Shown: positions 6,442 through 14,207, counted from the first letter of the stretch. The stretch: DNA of 14,207 bases from Pseudomonadota bacterium (GCA_022568115.1 JADFFP010000006.1:1-14207), one strand, 5' to 3'. Notes: generated by a model from the sequence alone, not told the origin. A program made the numbers and translations.

Positions 6442-7077
6442 GTGATTGAACTTATCACTGCTACAGAATGGGCGAGTTCTCCGGAAATCCGCCGGGAGGT
6501 TTTTGAGTTTCGCCACCGCATCTTTGTCAAGCGGCTGGGTTGGGAAATCCCCTCAATAGATTCCATGGAATTTGACAATTATGACGCCCTGCTGCCGGTA
6601 AATATGATCGCCCGCGACGCCTCGGGCCGCCTAACCGCCACCTGGAGGCTGTTGCCGACAACCGGCCCCTATATGCTGCGCAACACATTTCAGGACCTTC
6701 TGGGCGAGATGGAAGCCCCGGTCAGTGAGGCTGTCTGGGAGATTAGCCGTTTTGCCTTTGACCCCCGGGAAACCGGATCCCGCAGGGTTTCAGAATTTTC
6801 CAAAATCGCCGGAGAGACGTTTTGCGCCTTGGGTGAATTCGGACTCCAGATCGGAATGAATGAGGTTATCGGCGTCTACGATATGAGAATTTCCCATATC
6901 CTGAAGACCCTAGGATGTATTCCTTTATGGATCGGAAAACCTAAAAGAATTGGCAACTGTTTAGCCGTTGCCGCCAGTTTTGAAGTCTCTTTAAAACGAC
7001 TGCGGTTTTTAAGGCAAACGCTCGCACGGTCCAAACCAATACTCATTCCCTTCACCCCAATAAGGAAAGCAGCATGA
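6442..7077 (+). CDS. LuxI-family acyl-homoserine lactone synthase
   Basis: Makes an N-acyl-homoserine lactone from S-adenosylmethionine and an acyl-ACP or acyl-CoA donor. The 211 residues are typical. The residues invariant in LuxI enzymes sit at the canonical numbers: R24 and F28 (FRHRIFVKRLGW), W34, D45 and D48 (FDNYD), R69 (TATWRLLP), E100 and R103 (WEISRFA). Acyl length cannot be read from the sequence. The start is GTG at 6442; the ATG one base out of register at 6440 meets TGA immediately. AAGGGAG (6427-6433) is the ribosome binding site and lies inside the perfect palindrome CCCTTAAGGG (6422-6431), so it could be masked by pairing. The stop overlaps the next start by ATGA. Confidence 0.94.
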   Translation: MIELITATEWASSPEIRREVFEFRHRIFVKRLGWEIPSIDSMEFDNYDALLPVNMIARDASGRLTATWRLLPTTGPYMLRNTFQDLLGEMEAPVSEAVWEISRFAFDPRETGSRRVSEFSKIAGETFCALGEFGLQIGMNEVIGVYDMRISHILKTLGCIPLWIGKPKRIGNCLAVAASFEVSLKRLRFLRQTLARSKPILIPFTPIRKAA

Positions 7078-7304
7078 ACGATCTTCAAACAGACTGGTCG
7101 GATTTCCCGGAAGAAACGCCCAAGGAAAAGCTTTCGGGCATTTTCCAGGCGCTGGAATTCATCGCCCGTGAAAGTGAAAAACTGGGGCTCAAATTTACCG
7201 CCCATATGATCGGGGTGGCAGCGGATCTGGCCATCATCGAACTGTCAGAAACAGAAAATCCGACCCTTACCCCATTCAAACACGAACACCTGTCAAAACA
7301 GTAA
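7074..7304 (+). CDS. small helical protein A, unknown function, coupled to luxI
   Basis: A 76-residue soluble protein I do not recognise. It starts at ATG 7074 inside the luxI stop (ATGA overlap) with AAGGAAAG just upstream (7062-7069), so it is almost certainly translated and coupled to luxI. The N-terminus is acidic (DWSDFPEETPKEK). Residues about 24-56 look like a helical hairpin: FQALEFIARESEKLGLKF, then TAHMIGVAADLAIIEL. No signal peptide, membrane segment or cysteines. The central part aligns without gaps to small protein B (9643-9843), sharing the pattern L-x-F, E and LGL, then Ile and Ala one turn apart. Short proteins with an LGL helix turn are, as I recall, frequent in alphaproteobacterial genomes, without known function. 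A role as partner or regulator of the oxygenases is a guess. Confidence 0.75.
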   Translation: MNDLQTDWSDFPEETPKEKLSGIFQALEFIARESEKLGLKFTAHMIGVAADLAIIELSETENPTLTPFKHEHLSKQ

Positions 7305-7313
7305 AGCCAGGAA

Positions 7314-8735
7314 ATGGATACAGCGATGACAACGATGCAGAAAATCACTCCCATGAGTTTCCAGAAAGCCAAAAGAGCCGGGCCCAGGGGGCTGCCGTTG
7401 GTCGGCTCATTGTTCCAGATGCGAAAAGACCCGCTAAAATTCTTTACCGGAATCTCCAGGGAATACGGTGATGTGGTTCCTGTTAAAATTGGTTTTGAGA
7501 CCATTTACCTGATTAATCACCCGGACCACCTGAAAAGAATATTCCAGGACAACCGCGACAATTATGTCCGCAGCAAGTTTTATAGCCAGTTTTCTTCTAT
7601 AATTGGCGATGGCCTGTTCACCCTTGAAGGCAAGGCCTGGCGGCGCCAGAGAAAGGCCGCGCAACCCGCGGTCAGCGGCCCCAATCTGGTGAATTTGACC
7701 AGTGTGATGGTCAAGGTTGTCCGGGAAATGATCGAGCGTCTGCAGGATTATGAAAAAAATGATACACCCTTGGAAATTTCCAAGGAAGCTTTTCATTTCA
7801 AACTGACAATAGTGATGAGGTCGCTGTTCAACGCTGATCTTGACCGTGAAAAATTTGAAAAAGTTTTAAGCGCGCTGACGGTTATTCTCAAGGAAATCGA
7901 AAAGCGGATTTGGGAAATGTTTTCTCTTCCCCTGTGGCTGCCATCACGGCGTAACCGGAAACTTCAGGCAGCCATCAACACAATGGGCCAAATCATTGAC
8001 GGCATCGTGAAAAACAGACTGGACAGCAAGGTATTTCACGATGACCTGCTTGATATGCTGATCCGCGCTGAAAAAATCTATGGATGGGATCAAACCTCGC
8101 TTCGCTCAATCCGTGACCAGGTGATCTCGATTGCCATCGCCGGACATGAAACCGGTGCTGTGGCACTTTGCTGGCTTACTTTCGAGCTTTCAAAAAACCC
8201 GACCATCGCCGGTAAAATCCGGCAGGAGGCTGATGCCGTGTTTGGTGATAAGGACCCTGACTTCAATTCCTTCCAGAATCTGAAATATACTCACCAGGTG
8301 TTCAAGGAAATCCTCAGGCTTTATCCGCCTCTTTGGACCGTATCACGGCAAACGGTCTCAGCGGATGTTCTCGGACAACACAAACTTCCCAAGGGTGCAA
8401 TTGTCATGCTTTCCCCTTATGTTATGCACCGCAATCCCAGGTTCTGGCATAACCCTGAAGTTTTCGATCCCGACCGTTTTTTGCCAGAGCAAGAGACAAC
8501 ACGCCATAAGCACGCCTATTTTCCCTTTGGCGGCGGTCCACATCTTTGCCTGGGCAACCGCTTTGGCACTCTGGAAGGGGTGATGAGTTTGGCCATGCTG
8601 TGCCAGAAATTCGATTTTGAGGTATGTCCCGGCCAAAAACTCGAACCGGTGCCGATGACCACCCTCAGGCCGTCCGGCCCGATGTTTATAAAAGTCCGCA
8701 AAGCTAATGAAACCAAACGCCGGCTGGCTGCTTAG
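7314..8735 (+). CDS. Cytochrome P450
   Basis: Haem-thiolate monooxygenase of 473 residues, cytosolic (no N-terminal anchor). Signatures: WRRQR in helix C (109-113), I-helix AGHET (276-280) supplying the acid/alcohol pair E279-T280, ExxR as EILR (332-335), FDPDRF (384-389) and the haem loop FGGGPHLCLG (405-414) with ligand C412. The overall style resembles the bacterial fatty-acid/terpene-type P450s related to CYP4/CYP102, but the substrate is unknown. No redox partner (ferredoxin or reductase) is fused or encoded here. The start is uncertain: ATG 7314 abuts its AGGA, while ATG 7326 is about 13 bases from it; both are in frame. It follows small gene A by 9 bp and precedes the PhyH gene by 14 bp, so it is in the luxI operon. 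Confidence 0.93.
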   Translation: MDTAMTTMQKITPMSFQKAKRAGPRGLPLVGSLFQMRKDPLKFFTGISREYGDVVPVKIGFETIYLINHPDHLKRIFQDNRDNYVRSKFYSQFSSIIGDGLFTLEGKAWRRQRKAAQPAVSGPNLVNLTSVMVKVVREMIERLQDYEKNDTPLEISKEAFHFKLTIVMRSLFNADLDREKFEKVLSALTVILKEIEKRIWEMFSLPLWLPSRRNRKLQAAINTMGQIIDGIVKNRLDSKVFHDDLLDMLIRAEKIYGWDQTSLRSIRDQVISIAIAGHETGAVALCWLTFELSKNPTIAGKIRQEADAVFGDKDPDFNSFQNLKYTHQVFKEILRLYPPLWTVSRQTVSADVLGQHKLPKGAIVMLSPYVMHRNPRFWHNPEVFDPDRFLPEQETTRHKHAYFPFGGGPHLCLGNRFGTLEGVMSLAMLCQKFDFEVCPGQKLEPVPMTTLRPSGPMFIKVRKANETKRRLAA

Positions 8736-8749
8736 GAAGGAAATTACAA

Positions 8750-9646
8750 ATGACCTTACCAATTATAAATTGCCCCGTTTCCGCGGGTGAGGTTTTTAAG
8801 TTTATCAAAAAAGAGGGGTACGCAATCATCAAAGGATTAGCCCCTTCCAATGTTATTAAAGCCGTCGCCGGCCAGTTGGAGCCATTTTTTGGCCAAACGC
8901 CTAATTGTGAGGGTTATTTCTGGGGTCTTAAAACAATCAGAATGGGGGGAATAATTACCAAATCCTCTGCCAGCCATGAATTAATCACCCATCCTCTTAT
9001 TCTTGAAATTGTTCAGGCCGTCCTTGGCCCTTATTGCAGCAGCTTTCAGCTTAACCTGACCCAGGCGATACGCATCGAACCGGGAGAGATCAAGCAGCCC
9101 CTCCACCGGGACCAGGAGGTGTTCCCATATGAGCATCCGGGTTCGGAGTGCCAGATCAATGTCATGTGGGCGCTGGATGATTTCACCAAAGAAAACGGGG
9201 CAACCCGCATTATACCCCGCAGTCATTTACAAAAGCTTGACCGGGATCCACCCGAAGACCAGATTATACCAGCTGAAATGCCGCGCGGGACGGCGTTGAT
9301 TTATCTCGGCTCTGTCACTCATTCCGGAGGGGGAAATAGAACCACGCGGCCCCGGACGGGACTTGCCATTAGCTATTCCCTGGGATGGCTCAGACAGGCA
9401 GAAAATCAATTTCTGGCGGTCCCTCCGGAAATTGCCAGCACACTGCCGGAAAAATTAACCTCTCTGATCGGCTACAGAATTCATGAACCCAACCTTGGTT
9501 GGTATGAAGGCCAGGATCCAAAAATCCTATTAAGCGGGGAACGGCCCGTAACCCTTCCAGCGCGTGATTACATACCCAGGCAAATTACTGAAAAACTGAA
9601 GGAGCGTCAGGAAAAACTCCTCAAATTGGAAAAGGAAGCAGCATGA
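8750..9646 (+). CDS. PhyH (phytanoyl-CoA dioxygenase) family Fe(II)/2-oxoglutarate oxygenase
   Basis: Non-haem iron hydroxylase of 298 residues with the jelly-roll fold of the PhyH family. The iron triad is visible as H119-x-D121 in LHRDQ and H191 in THSGGGNR, and the 2-oxoglutarate-binding arginine is R202 in RTGLAISYS, 11 residues after the distal histidine as in phytanoyl-CoA hydroxylase. ATRIIPRSHL (151-160) is also family-typical. Substrate unknown; PhyH members hydroxylate acyl chains and many secondary metabolites. ATG at 8750 has a strong AGGAAGGAA ribosome binding site beginning in the P450 stop. The C-terminus is a charged helix (EKLKERQEKLLKLEKE). The stop overlaps small gene B by ATGA. 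I recall PhyH genes next to luxI in sphingomonads, which supports a quorum-linked role. Confidence 0.92.
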   Translation: MTLPIINCPVSAGEVFKFIKKEGYAIIKGLAPSNVIKAVAGQLEPFFGQTPNCEGYFWGLKTIRMGGIITKSSASHELITHPLILEIVQAVLGPYCSSFQLNLTQAIRIEPGEIKQPLHRDQEVFPYEHPGSECQINVMWALDDFTKENGATRIIPRSHLQKLDRDPPEDQIIPAEMPRGTALIYLGSVTHSGGGNRTTRPRTGLAISYSLGWLRQAENQFLAVPPEIASTLPEKLTSLIGYRIHEPNLGWYEGQDPKILLSGERPVTLPARDYIPRQITEKLKERQEKLLKLEKEAA

Positions 9647-9843
9647 ATAAAGCCATTCAGAAACCCCTTGTTCAGGACGTTCAGCCCACTGTTACAGCAC
9701 TCTGTAACCAGATGGTAAATATTATTTCCGGCTTATATTTTGTTGAAAAGGAATTAAGAACCTTGGGTTTGGATACTGCTTCAAACCTAATTGAGGGCGC
9801 CACTTACTCGTTGCGGGAAGAAATTATAAAAATTACAAAATAA
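9643..9843 (+). CDS. small helical protein B, unknown function, coupled to the PhyH gene
   Basis: A 66-residue protein without a recognised domain. ATG 9643 overlaps the PhyH stop (ATGA), and AAGGAAG (about 9632-9638) lies just upstream, so translation is well supported. Predicted mostly helical: VTALCNQMVNIISGLYFVEK, then ELRTLGLDTASNLIEGATYS, then a charged end. It has one cysteine and no signal peptide. The segment GLYFVEKELRTLGLDTASNL aligns with ALEFIARESEKLGLKFTAHM of small protein A: by eye about 9 identities in 33 aligned positions, including F, E and LGL. The gene-start contexts are also almost the same (GGAAGCAGCATGAA here, GGAAAGCAGCATGAA in A). I read A and B as distant paralogues placed behind different enzymes of one operon. 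Confidence 0.75.
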   Translation: MNKAIQKPLVQDVQPTVTALCNQMVNIISGLYFVEKELRTLGLDTASNLIEGATYSLREEIIKITK

Positions 9844-9900
9844 GAAGCTCTTCCAATTGCTGAGTTGTTTACATTTGGCCTGTAATTGCAGGGGCTTCAA

Positions 9901-9990
9901 ATGCAAAATTTTCAGCTTTTCCACCTCTTGACATATGTCCTTTTGTTAGTAGCGCTGGCGATCTTCCTCAGCTTCATCATTATAAAATGA
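9901..9990 (+). CDS. possible 29-residue single-pass membrane peptide
   Basis: ATG at 9901 to TGA at 9988-9990. AGGGG ends six bases before the ATG, a good ribosome binding site. After a short polar start (MQNFQLFH) the peptide is almost wholly hydrophobic (LLTYVLLLVALAIFLSFIII) and ends in lysine, as expected of a small inner-membrane protein. It lies 57 bp behind small gene B in the same direction and would be the last gene of the quorum-sensing operon. No homologue is recognised; a chance frame this short is possible. Confidence 0.4.
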   Translation: MQNFQLFHLLTYVLLLVALAIFLSFIIIK

Positions 9991-10240
9991 CTTAAAAGGA
10001 CACATAACTACCAAGTCAGACTTTCAAGAAATACCGTTCCAAACCTGGCGGATAATGCTTCCTGAACGACTCAGGTGAAAAAAAATTTCGCTTTTTGGCT
10101 GCGTTTGGGGTGATTTTTTACCGTTGCAAAATTGGCTGGAAAAACCTGAATAAATACAAGACCTTGTGGAAGACAGAAATCCAACACATATATCTTGTAT
10201 TCTATAGTGCAAGGTGTAGACTGGAAGACCGTGAGAGATT

Positions 10241-10257
10241 AGGGGGTTTCTCCCCCT
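10241..10257 (+). promoter_or_regulatory. compact G/C hairpin upstream of nrdJ
   Basis: AGGGGG (10241-10246) pairs with CCCCCT (10252-10257) around a TTTCT loop; GAT (10237-10239) and ATC (10260-10262) can extend the stem past a bulge. No T-tract follows, so it is not a standard terminator for the quorum-sensing operon. It may be a leader structure or a rho-independent terminator remnant. Confidence 0.35.
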
Positions 10258-10284
10258 TCATCAGGAAAAATGTTAAAATAGAAA

Positions 10285-10301
10285 AATGACAAGAGGTCAT
10301 T
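10285..10301 (+). promoter_or_regulatory. nrdJ ribosome binding site set in a small hairpin
   Basis: AAGAGG (10291-10296) lies eight bases before the nrdJ ATG. AATGAC (10285-10290) and GTCATT (10296-10301) are perfect reverse complements, placing AAGAG in a five-base loop. This supports ATG 10305 as start and could modulate initiation. Confidence 0.4.
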
Positions 10302-10304
10302 GAG

Positions 10305-13300
10305 ATGCATGTTGCGCGCCACTTCACAAAATCAGGGCAATCACCCTACCAGGATATTGCCTTCAGGAAAGTTTCCAGCCTGATCCGCAACCCGGACGGC
10401 AAGGTCGTTTTTGATATGGGTGACATTGAGGCGCCTGAGAAGTGGAGCCAGGTGGCGGTCGACGTCATGGCCCAGAAATATTTCCGCAAGGCGGGCATCC
10501 CGGCGGCGCTGAAACCGGTCAAAGAGAAAGGCATCCCGGAATTCCTGTGGCGCCATACCGAGGACCAGGAGGCGCTGAAAAAATTGCCTGAGGATGAACG
10601 TTATGTCCACGAAGCCAGCGTCAAGCAGGTGTTCGACCGGCTGGCCGGCACCTGGGCCTACTGGGGCTGGAAGGGCGGTTATTTTTCCAGCGAACAGGAT
10701 GCCAGGAGTTTCTACGATGAAATGCGCTACATGCTGGCCCACCAGATGGCCGCGCCCAATTCGCCGCAGTGGTTCAACACCGGCGTACATTGGGCCTATG
10801 GCATCGACGGCCCCGCCCAGGGGCATTACTACGTCGATTATAAAACCGGCAAGCTGACCAAATCCAAATCGGCTTATGAACACCCCCAGCCCCACGCCTG
10901 TTTTATCCTGAGCGTTACCGATGATCTGGTGAATGAGGGCGGGATTATGGATTTGTGGACCCGCGAAGCCCGCCTTTTCAAATACGGCTCCGGGACCGGG
11001 TCAAACTTTTCCCGGCTGCGCGGCCAGGATGAGCCGTTATCAGGCGGCGGTAAATCCTCGGGCCTGATGAGCTTCCTGAAAATCGGCGACCGGGCGGCCG
11101 GGGCGATCAAGTCGGGCGGCACTACGCGGCGCGCGGCCAAGATGGTGATCGTGGATATTGATCACCCGGATATCGAGGAATTTATCAACTGGAAGGTCAA
11201 GGAAGAACAGAAGGTCGCCGCCCTGGTGGCCGGGTCGAAAATCTGCGAGGCGATGCTAAAGCGGATCCTGGCGGCCTGCGCCGAAACCGATATCGAAGGC
11301 GAGAGTGCTTTTGATCCGAAGGAAAATTACGAGCTGAAAAGGGCGATTGCCGCCGCCCGGGAAGCTTTTGTGCCTGATAATTATATCGAGCGCGCGATCA
11401 CCTTCGCCCGCCAAGGATACACCGACCTTGATTTTCACACTTATACCACCGACTGGGACGGCGAGGCTTACCGGACCGTTTCCGGGCAAAATTCCAACAA
11501 CAGCATTCGTGTGCCGAATGCGTTTTTTGACGCCTTAAATCAGGATGCAGACTGGATCTTGACGCGACGGACCGATGGGAAACCCACGAAAACATTCAAA
11601 GCCAAGGAATTGTGGGACCGGATTTCCTGGGCCGCGTGGATATGTGCGGACCCCGGCATTCAATATGACACCACAATCAATGAATGGCATACCTGTCCAG
11701 AGGATGGACGCATTAATGCCTCGAACCCTTGCAGCGAATACATGTTCTTAGATGACACGGCCTGCAATTTAGCCTCGTTAAATCTGGGGACCTTTATGAC
11801 CCCAGAAGGGGAATTTGATGTTCCCGCCTACCAGCATGCGATTCGACTATGGACGATCGTATTGGAAATTAGCGTGCTCATGGCTGGATTCCCCAGCAAG
11901 TCTATTGCCGAGAAAAGTTATAAGTTTCGAACCTTGGGACTGGGATATGCCAACCTGGGCTCCCTGCTCATGCGGCAAGGCATTCCCTACGGCTCTCCTA
12001 AGGCCTTAGCCATCACTGGAACGCTCACCGCTATTCTGACTGGAGAATCCTATGCCACATCCGCGGAAATGGCTGCGGAACTCGGACCGTTCCCCGGCTA
12101 TGCAAAGAACCGTGAATCCATGTTGCGTGTCATGCGAAATCATCGACGCGCGACATATGGGACGTCTTATGACGCGTACGAAGGCTTGACCATCCCTCCC
12201 CAGTGTATCGATGAACGTGAGGCGCCCAGCAACCTCCTTGCCGCAGCACGAGAAACATGGGATCGAGCTGTTGAATTAGGCGAAGCGCATGGGTACCGCA
12301 ATGCCCAAGCCACCGTCATTGCGCCAACCGGTACCATTGGATTGGTCATGGATTGTGACACCACGGGCATTGAACCAGACTTTGCCCTGGTCAAATTCAA
12401 AAAATTGGCTGGTGGTGGGTACTTTAAAATCATCAACCAAAGTCTGCCACCCGCGTTGAAGAAACTCGGGTACACCCAAGAGCAGATTCACGACATTATT
12501 ACCTATGCCACCGGCACACGGACATTGAAACATGCACCGTTCATCAACCATGAATCGCTGATGGCGAAAGACTTTAACCCTGAGGCCATGGAACGAATCG
12601 AAGCCACGCTCGATGGGGTATTCGAAATTCAATTTGCGTTTAATAAATGGACCTTGGGCGAAGACTTCTGTCGAGATCGCTTAAGATTCACGGATACCCA
12701 ACTCAATGACCCAAAGTTCAATATGCTCAAGGAACTAGGATTTGCACAGGAAGAAATTTTAGCAGCAAATGATTTTTGTTGCGGAACGATGACAGTTGAA
12801 GGAGCGCCTCATCTCCAAACTGAGCATTTGCCCGTCTTTGATTGCGCCAACCGCTGTGGCCGAATTGGAAAACGATATATTTCCACTGATGCCCATATTC
12901 GCACCATGGCCGCAGCGCAACCGTTTATCAGCGGAGCCATTAGCAAAACCATCAACATGCCAGCAGAATCCACCGTCGGCCATGTCAAGGATGCCTATTA
13001 TTTGGGATGGAAAAACATGCTCAAAGCCGTGGCGCTCTATCGTGATGGCTCGAAACTCAGCCAACCACTGAGCGCCTCCAGTGACATTATCCAGACCACA
13101 GAAGCATCTGACGAGATCATGGTCAAGGCTCAGCAAATCACGGAACGCATCATGGTTCGGTATTTAGCTAAACGTCGTCCACTTCCCACTCGACGAGTGG
13201 GCTATACCCAAAAGGCGAATGTCGGCGGTCACAAAATTTATCTTCGAACCGGAGAATATGAAGATGGCACGTTGGGAGAAATTTTCCTCGATATGCACAA

Positions 13301-13877
13301 AGAAGGAGCCGCCTTCCGCAGTTTAATCAACTGCTTCGCCATCGCCATTTCTTTGGGGCTCCAACATGGCGTCCCACTCGAAGAGTTCGTAGAAGCCTTC
13401 CTCTTCACCCGGTTCGAACCCAATGGCCCCGTCAAACTGAATGACCATATCAAAATGTCGACTTCAATCATCGACTACATCTTCCGTGAACTCGCAATCA
13501 CGTATCTCGACCGGACTGACCTGCAACAGGTTGTACAGGAAGACCTTCGTGGAGATTCCGTCAAACAAGACCCTGAATGCACCGACGATGAACCCGCTGA
13601 CCCAAGAACCATTACCTCTGCCACCATCAGCTCGGAGCTGTTTCCTTCACGACGAGGCAATAAAAATGGACAACACGGGAATGGGCGAGGAAACGGAAAA
13701 GTCTCACACAAACTTGAATTGAAACAGACATCCGTCACCTACACCACAGAGATGGATACGGCCCATCGAACCGGGTTTGAAGGGGACCCCTGCCCGACTT
13801 GCAAACAGTTTAAATTAGTGCGGAACGGCATGTGCTTGGTCTGCCGAAATTGTGGCGAAACCACGGGGTGCTCATAA
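10305..13877 (+). CDS. nrdJ: Adenosylcobalamin-dependent (class II) ribonucleoside-diphosphate reductase
   Basis: Makes deoxyribonucleotides with a B12-generated thiyl radical, independent of oxygen. At 1190 residues it is the long NrdJ type. Visible: [10 protein letters not shown] (151-160), first redox cysteine C199 in [18 protein letters not shown] (228-240), [11 protein letters not shown] (395-405), active site NPCSE with N474, radical cysteine C476 and E478, and second redox cysteine C487 eleven residues on, the spacing known in Thermotoga NrdJ. Then [20 protein letters not shown], a TSCPD-type domain at about 955-1060 ([20 protein letters not shown]) and a C-terminal zinc ribbon (CPTC...[11 protein letters not shown]). 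Codon use changes sharply near codon 400-421 (11500-11565): CGA is 0 of 23 arginine codons before and 19 of 45 after, by hand count. The gene is intact across the change. It may be a mosaic or an assembly join. Confidence 0.95.
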   Translation: MHVARHFTKSGQSPYQDIAFRKVSSLIRNPDGKVVFDMGDIEAPEKWSQVAVDVMAQKYFRKAGIPAALKPVKEKGIPEFLWRHTEDQEALKKLPEDERYVHEASVKQVFDRLAGTWAYWGWKGGYFSSEQDARSFYDEMRYMLAHQMAAPNSPQWFNTGVHWAYGIDGPAQGHYYVDYKTGKLTKSKSAYEHPQPHACFILSVTDDLVNEGGIMDLWTREARLFKYGSGTGSNFSRLRGQDEPLSGGGKSSGLMSFLKIGDRAAGAIKSGGTTRRAAKMVIVDIDHPDIEEFINWKVKEEQKVAALVAGSKICEAMLKRILAACAETDIEGESAFDPKENYELKRAIAAAREAFVPDNYIERAITFARQGYTDLDFHTYTTDWDGEAYRTVSGQNSNNSIRVPNAFFDALNQDADWILTRRTDGKPTKTFKAKELWDRISWAAWICADPGIQYDTTINEWHTCPEDGRINASNPCSEYMFLDDTACNLASLNLGTFMTPEGEFDVPAYQHAIRLWTIVLEISVLMAGFPSKSIAEKSYKFRTLGLGYANLGSLLMRQGIPYGSPKALAITGTLTAILTGESYATSAEMAAELGPFPGYAKNRESMLRVMRNHRRATYGTSYDAYEGLTIPPQCIDEREAPSNLLAAARETWDRAVELGEAHGYRNAQATVIAPTGTIGLVMDCDTTGIEPDFALVKFKKLAGGGYFKIINQSLPPALKKLGYTQEQIHDIITYATGTRTLKHAPFINHESLMAKDFNPEAMERIEATLDGVFEIQFAFNKWTLGEDFCRDRLRFTDTQLNDPKFNMLKELGFAQEEILAANDFCCGTMTVEGAPHLQTEHLPVFDCANRCGRIGKRYISTDAHIRTMAAAQPFISGAISKTINMPAESTVGHVKDAYYLGWKNMLKAVALYRDGSKLSQPLSASSDIIQTTEASDEIMVKAQQITERIMVRYLAKRRPLPTRRVGYTQKANVGGHKIYLRTGEYEDGTLGEIFLDMHKEGAAFRSLINCFAIAISLGLQHGVPLEEFVEAFLFTRFEPNGPVKLNDHIKMSTSIIDYIFRELAITYLDRTDLQQVVQEDLRGDSVKQDPECTDDEPADPRTITSATISSELFPSRRGNKNGQHGNGRGNGKVSHKLELKQTSVTYTTEMDTAHRTGFEGDPCPTCKQFKLVRNGMCLVCRNCGETTGCS

Positions 13878-13916
13878 ATGCACGCCATTTCAGCTAAGAC
13901 TGGAAAGGACTGAACA

Positions 13917-14207
13917 GTGAACATCGCACAAGTTGAAAAATCAGACATTGAAAAACAATGGCATGCCCGCGGGTTCAGTTGTGGAATGTGGATTGATCAC
14001 GCACGCCGAGTCTGGCAAGAGGATTGGCATGACACCGATGAATTGTTCATGGCCATCGCCGGAGAGCTGGAAATTGAAATGGGTGGACGATGCATTCGCC
14101 CAAAAATCGGAGAAGAAGTCCTCATCCCGGCCCGCGTTCACCATACCGTGAAGAACGTTGGGAAGAAAACCGCACGCTGGCTCTACGGGCTCAAAGCCCC
14201 AGCTTTT
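13917..14207 (+). CDS. Cupin-domain protein, open at the window edge
   Basis: Starts GTG at 13917 with AAGGA seven bases upstream, 39 bp behind nrdJ, and stays open for 97 codons to the last base of the window. The small single-domain beta-barrel shows WHDTDELFMAIAGELEIEMG (38-57, cupin motif 1 region; the histidine H39 and the E43 of DTDEL are possible metal ligands) and IGEEVLIPARVHHTVKNVG (65-83, motif 2, with H75 and H76). C22 and tryptophans W15, W25, W33, W38 are present. Members of this family are usually about 100 residues, so only the last few are probably missing. Function unknown: metal-binding sugar-isomerase-like or sensing roles are possible. CGA arginine and GGA glycine codons match the second half of nrdJ rather than the left of the window. 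It reminds me of Nitrospirota cupins, from memory only. Confidence 0.8.
   Translation, partial: MNIAQVEKSDIEKQWHARGFSCGMWIDHARRVWQEDWHDTDELFMAIAGELEIEMGGRCIRPKIGEEVLIPARVHHTVKNVGKKTARWLYGLKAPAF

Larger units (their letters stand above)
9991..10304. other. 314-bp intergenic region upstream of nrdJ
   Basis: No gene seen. It holds a small stem (CCTGA 10061-10065 with TCAGG 10071-10075), an A-rich run, an AT-rich stretch at 10185-10207 with partial resemblance to NrdR boxes, a G/C hairpin at 10241-10257, an extended -10-like TGTTAAAAT (10271-10279), and the nrdJ ribosome binding site. I do not find the conserved core of a cobalamin riboswitch. Confidence 0.5.

Noticed and set aside
10061..10082. 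Rho-independent terminator after the quorum-sensing operon
   Set aside because: Stem is only 5 bp and is followed by an A-run, not a T-run, on the plus strand.
10200..10260. Cobalamin riboswitch before nrdJ
   Set aside because: A GGAAGACC-like string is present, but the conserved core and B12-box segments are not recognisable.
13933..14151. Alternative plus-strand frame over the cupin gene
   Set aside because: The frame from GTG 13917 has cupin motifs and a ribosome binding site; the other frame has neither.
1..14207. CRISPR array, tRNA, rRNA, insertion sequence or phage genes
   Set aside because: No repeat-spacer pattern, tRNA-like fold, transposase, integrase or terminal inverted repeats were seen.

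Overview
The left three quarters of this window looks like the chromosome of an alphaproteobacterium. The lineage markers are a complex I accessory subunit of the NDUFA12 family, a DUF2155 protein beside aat, a fused thiS-thiG gene, a LuxI/LuxR pair, and GC-rich housekeeping genes that favour CGC/CGG arginine codons. The right end (from about 11.5 kb) has clearly different codon use. It is either a recombined tract or a mis-joined contig from another, possibly Nitrospirota-like, organism.

Layout. 1-750 (minus): thiS-thiG thiazole synthase fusion, cut by a stop codon at the very edge of the window. 835-3862 (plus): aroQ (shikimate pathway), accB and accC (biotin carrier and biotin carboxylase of acetyl-CoA carboxylase) and aat (N-end-rule aminoacyl transferase), probably one transcription unit. 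3799-5087 (minus, convergent with aat): NDUFA12-family subunit, mlaD and a secreted DUF2155 protein, also operon-like. 5088-5538: a gene-free, partly very AT-rich stretch. 5539-9990 (plus): a quorum-sensing accessory cluster of luxR, luxI, small protein A, cytochrome P450, a PhyH-type dioxygenase, small protein B and a possible 29-residue membrane peptide. 10305-13877: nrdJ, the adenosylcobalamin-dependent ribonucleotide reductase. 13917 to the end: a cupin protein, still open at the window edge.

The most interesting unit is the quorum-sensing cluster. An 18-bp dyad resembling a lux/tra box overlaps a candidate -35 element just after luxR, so LuxR bound to acyl-homoserine lactone could drive luxI and everything behind it. 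luxI overlaps small gene A by ATGA, and the PhyH gene overlaps small gene B by ATGA. The two small proteins appear to be distant paralogues, and their start regions are almost identical in sequence. Two oxygen-dependent enzymes bracketed by two related small helical proteins suggest a quorum-controlled oxidative tailoring pathway, or modification of the signal itself. The product cannot be read from the sequence.

The second notable signal is inside nrdJ. By hand count the first ~420 codons contain 0 CGA among 23 arginine codons, whereas the rest contains 19 CGA among 45. The reading frame and protein stay intact across the change, so this is either a recombination mosaic or an assembly chimera joined in a conserved stretch.
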